A stretch of 35,213 nt of DNA. Origin: a virus. Positions 32,518 to 35,213 of the stretch are shown here, one piece after another (position 1 is the first letter of the stretch; every line of letters starts with the position of its first letter). The DNA is taken from positions 1 through 35,213 of the IMG/VR virus record IMGVR_UViG_3300036652_000886; one strand, written 5' to 3'. The position numbers and the translations under genes were made by a program. Under the pieces are notes generated by a model that made no database searches, was not told the origin of the DNA, and was given only the letters and a program-made list of their open reading frames with translations.

Positions 32518-33054
32518 ATGTTCGAGCAATTCAAAACATGTGCCGAAATTGGCATTAACGTTCTTCGTGGACGGGCCTTCGCTGATACCTTAGTACCCAA
32601 GAAACGCAACGCCATTACTGCCGTTATTTCTCGTGCCGATGGTTCGATTGATAAACTTCCTGTTTCATTTAACTCGCGTGTAGACGCTGGAGCAAATTGG
32701 CAGGCAGGCATCATGGGTTCGGCTACCGCTAACCCAGCTAACTATATCGCCCTTTCAAGTGTCGTATTGACTCCGGCTAAGGCTGATACCACATTGGCAT
32801 CCGAAATTGTCGCCAATGGCTGCGCTCGTGCCCTTGCAACCTATCAAAACTATACTGCTCCATCCGCCCTGGGTGGTGCAGCATCATATCAGTTAACCAA
32901 GACGTTCACGGCAACTGGCGCACAGACGGTTAACTCGGCTGCAATCTTCAATGCATCATCTGCTGGTGTTCTCTTTGTTGAAGCCAACCTTGCTTCACCA
33001 GCAACACTGGCCTCGGGCGATTCACTTACAGTCTCGTGGTCCATAAATCTGTAA
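32518..33054 (+). CDS. Conserved phage beta-protein (tip/fibre-associated or decoration)
   Basis: A 178-residue protein of a type often found near phage fibre genes. The diagnostic stretch reads YIALSSVVLTPAKADTTLAS, followed by EIVANGCARALATYQN, YQLTKTFTATGAQTVNSAAIFN, VLFVEANLASPATLASGDSL and a closing TVSWSINL strand. It probably forms a compact beta sandwich that is part of the virion. Its precise role is not established. GGAG lies 12 bases upstream of the ATG. Confidence 0.65.
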   Translation: MFEQFKTCAEIGINVLRGRAFADTLVPKKRNAITAVISRADGSIDKLPVSFNSRVDAGANWQAGIMGSATANPANYIALSSVVLTPAKADTTLASEIVANGCARALATYQNYTAPSALGGAASYQLTKTFTATGAQTVNSAAIFNASSAGVLFVEANLASPATLASGDSLTVSWSINL

Positions 33055-33093
33055 TAGACATTCAATATTTGAGATTTGTTCTATAACCTAATT

Positions 33094-33687
33094 ATGGACA
33101 TATCGCAATTCAAACATTGCGGTAAGTGTAGTAACGTATATCCCGTTTCGTTCTTCTTTAAAAACAAAGCAAGGTACGACGGCCTTTCGGTAAGATGCAA
33201 ACGTTGTCACTTAGAGAACGCCTGTAATCCCAAGCATATTCGTAAAGCAGTTATCGCAAAACTCGGTGGCAAATGCGCCCACTGTGGTTACGACAAAGAC
33301 ATTCGCGCATTGGCCCTAGACCATGTAAATGGTGACGGCGCACAGCATCGTAAAGAGCAGAAACAGCCTAATAAGTATTACAAAGATATGCTTGATGATA
33401 CCGAGGGACGTTACCAAATTCTATGCTTCAACTGTAATGAAATCAAGAAGCACGAAGATGGTGAGCAATTTACGTTGGAAGTCCCTTCACCAATTACGGG
33501 CGAACTGCGCGAGGCTGTATTAGCCAACAAACGCAAAGCGGGCGGTCAATCTGGTTCAAGCCGTCCCAACCAAAAGGAAGCCTTAGCTAAATGGCGTGAG
33601 GAAAACCCCGATAAATGGCTTGAACGAAACGAGAAGATTAGTGTTTCTAGAACGGGCCATATTTACAAGCGGAAACGTAACCAATAA
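33094..33687 (+). CDS. HNH endonuclease (homing-type) inserted between tail genes
   Basis: A 197-residue protein. An N-terminal zinc ribbon (CGKCSNVYPVSFFF … CKRC) precedes the HNH core: GGKCAHCGYD, ALDHVNGDGAQHR (catalytic-type DH), and ILCFNCNEIKKH (second zinc pair). A basic tail (SGSSRPNQKEALAKWREENPDKW) may bind DNA. It is related in plan to the 8883 gene. Position between a tip gene and the fibre gene, with its own downstream terminator, suits a free-standing homing endonuclease. The ATG at 33094 is chosen; upstream in-frame TTG at 33076 is less likely. The ribosome site is weak. Confidence 0.85.
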   Translation: MDISQFKHCGKCSNVYPVSFFFKNKARYDGLSVRCKRCHLENACNPKHIRKAVIAKLGGKCAHCGYDKDIRALALDHVNGDGAQHRKEQKQPNKYYKDMLDDTEGRYQILCFNCNEIKKHEDGEQFTLEVPSPITGELREAVLANKRKAGGQSGSSRPNQKEALAKWREENPDKWLERNEKISVSRTGHIYKRKRNQ

Positions 33688-33701
33688 ACAAACAAAACGT
33701 G

Positions 33702-33727
33702 AAGGGCGGCGATTTCGCCGTCCTTTT
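33702..33727 (+). terminator. Rho-independent terminator after the HNH gene
   Basis: AAGGGCGGCG (33702-33711) pairs with CGCCGTCCTT (33716-33725), with one G·T pair and an ATTT loop, followed by TTTT. It isolates the fibre gene from the upstream operon. Confidence 0.85.
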
Positions 33728-33750
33728 CTAATTTAGGAATAACTCGTTCA

Positions 33751-35213
33751 ATGGCTCTAGCAATTGTACAGCAGCAACACAGTGCAATAACCAGTTCACC
33801 AGCTAATTTATCTGTCACACTAACCAGTGCCCCAACTGCTGGTAATTTACTCATTGCCTTTGTTTCTGATTATGACAATGCCCCAATTATTGGTGCTGGC
33901 TGGACAGTTATTGATACTCAGGTTCCACCAAATGCAACGATTAATGAACTCTCGGCTTATAAGATTGCTGGTGCTGGAGAATCACCAACACAGATTCCAG
34001 CAACGGTAGGTTTGGCGGGTGACAATGGCGCTGTTCATGTTTATGAAATATCTGGTTAGGCAAGTACAAATTTCATCAATGCACACGCGAAAACCTATGG
34101 AACGTATAATGCAAAGACCGTTTCAACGCCACCTGTTACCCCGAGTTCGTTGAACTGCCTATTACTAATTGGTATTCCATCAAATACCGGCGCACCAATT
34201 GCAGGACCAGCGGCACTTACGCAAGACGCTGGCTCTGGTGGTTCTGGATATAATACCAACCAAGCTGATTTTCATAGAACCTCACTCACTTCAGATACGA
34301 CAACCGCACTTAGTTATGTAATTAACCAACCTCTCGGTTCGACTATCGACGCTCTTGTAGTATTGATAACCCCTATGTCGTTGTATTCATCAACCATCCT
34401 CGCTGATAACCCAGTAGTCTACTACCGACTTGACGACACCGGAACGACGGCGGTTAATTCGGGCACGGGCGGAAGTACCTATAACGCAACCATTGGCGCA
34501 GGTGTAACGACGGGCGCAACGGGGCTAGTCACCGGCAGCGACGCCGCGATGTCCTTCCCTTCGGGGGCGTATTCAGCCACGAACGCCGTTACGACCGCTC
34601 GGCAAACCGGGATTGAGTTTACCGACAACTACTCGATTGAGTGCTGGTTCACGATTCCATCGCTTCCCAGTACCTCTACCAGTACCTGGCTCGTGTCCTA
34701 CACCGGCGGATATTCCGCCGTTGTGACCAACAACGGCGGGTCTATCACGCCGTACTTCAGCTTTGGCAATCACGGCCTGCAAAATGGTCTAAATGCGTTC
34801 GCGGCCAACACGACGTATCACCTCGTCTGCACCTTCTCTGGTGGGACCGCGTCCATCTATGTCAACGGCGCACTGTGGTACAGCTACAGCGGCTATTCGA
34901 CGACGATGAGCTACACAAGCTCATCGTCGCTCATCATTGGCGGCGAGCCGAGTGGCATTAATGCCACAGCCGCAACCATCGATGAGGCGGCTATCTATGG
35001 CATCGCCCTCACTGCAGCACAGGTCTCAGCACACTACAATGCTGGCCTGCCGCCAAAGACATACACCGCGAGTCTCGCTGACAGTGTGCAGACCGGGCCG
35101 GGCACGACGTCGGTCCAAGTTGTCCAGCAAAAGGTAGTCAACGCTTCAAATAACCAACCGGCGGTTACGTTTTCGACGCGCCCCGCGACCGGCAATCTCC
35201 TCGTCGCGGCGCT
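33751..35213 (+). CDS. Tail fibre, N-terminal part, with in-frame amber codon (continues at base 223)
   Basis: Start of the fibre gene completed at 1-3241; joined length is 1494 codons. ATG at 33751 has AGGA 13 bases upstream. Codons 1-102 form a beta-rich module ending in VHVYEISG, then TAG (34057-34059). The same frame continues without another stop to the end of the window and on to 3241. The post-amber residues complete the module (FINAHAKTYGTYNAK…), followed by a LamG domain (about 34375-35040: ILADNPVVYYRLDDTG … TIDEAAIYGIALTAAQVSAHY). The paralogous module at about 100-720 has Phe where the amber lies (VYEVSGFNTG). So the frame is real, and is either read through, mutated or misassembled. 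A restart at ATG 34375 is possible. Confidence 0.75.
34057..34059 (+). other. In-frame amber (TAG) codon in the fibre gene
   Basis: Codon 103 of the fibre frame, context GGT TAG GCA. At least five other genes here (int, the 4320 gene, terS, 11409 and 32143) end in TAG, so amber is a normal stop in this phage. No suppressor tRNA is seen. If translated, the residue would be specific to this site. Confidence 0.8.
34999..35213. repeat. Terminal direct repeat, right copy
   Basis: Exact match to bases 8-222, offset 34,991. It encodes the end of the first LamG domain and the start of the next module of the tail fibre. Confidence 0.9.

Noticed and set aside
33751-35213. Genome-wide amber recoding to explain the fibre stop
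   Set aside because: At least five other genes end in TAG in normal positions and no suppressor tRNA gene is visible.
33751-35213. Diversity-generating retroelement acting on the fibre
   Set aside because: No reverse transcriptase gene and no template/variable repeat pair with adenine-specific changes is visible; the duplicated modules differ everywhere.

Overview
The window is a temperate tailed phage of the siphovirus type (HK97-like head, long tape measure, no sheath gene), and probably a complete one. Bases 8-222 are repeated exactly at 34999-35213, and one long reading frame runs in phase across this join. I therefore read the contig as a circle of about 34,991 bp opened inside its tail-fibre gene. 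Several genes have Shine-Dalgarno sites, so the host is a bacterium that uses them. A truncated tRNA-Ile 5' half beside the integrase suggests the prophage site is a host tRNA-Ile gene. I cannot name the host.

Layout. 1-3241 is the C-terminal three quarters of the tail fibre, whose start lies at 33751. 3255-4883 holds a small tail-associated protein, a coiled-coil plus membrane protein that could be a holin, a 43-residue ORF, a structured leader and an unknown 187-residue protein. 4925-5177 looks like attP: a tRNA half between two identical 20-bp repeats. 5154-6769, on the minus strand, holds the integrase, an excisionase-like HTH protein and a small membrane protein. 6998-7945 has no gene but is packed with stem-loops and two strong terminators: a small RNA and then a candidate large structured RNA of about 830 nt. 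8126-9308 holds two HNH endonucleases. 9438-10683 is a chain of tiny overlapping ORFs ending in a sigma-70 region-2-like protein.

10721-33054 is the virion operon: small terminase, an intergenic region rich in hairpins, large terminase, portal, MuF, protease/scaffold, capsid, connectors, neck proteins, zinc-ribbon protein, tail tube, tail chaperones with a -1 frameshift at CCCAAAA, tape measure, a giant hub/spike protein, a His-rich protein and a small beta protein. A third HNH gene (33094-33687) sits before the fibre gene.

The most unusual points are the large RNA region with a G-quadruplex motif on its template strand; an in-frame amber codon at position 103 of an otherwise open fibre frame of about 1,490 codons; a G+C-rich LamG cassette in that fibre; a dense hairpin region between the terminase genes; and a genome that looks closed yet has no recognisable replication protein, CI-type repressor or endolysin.
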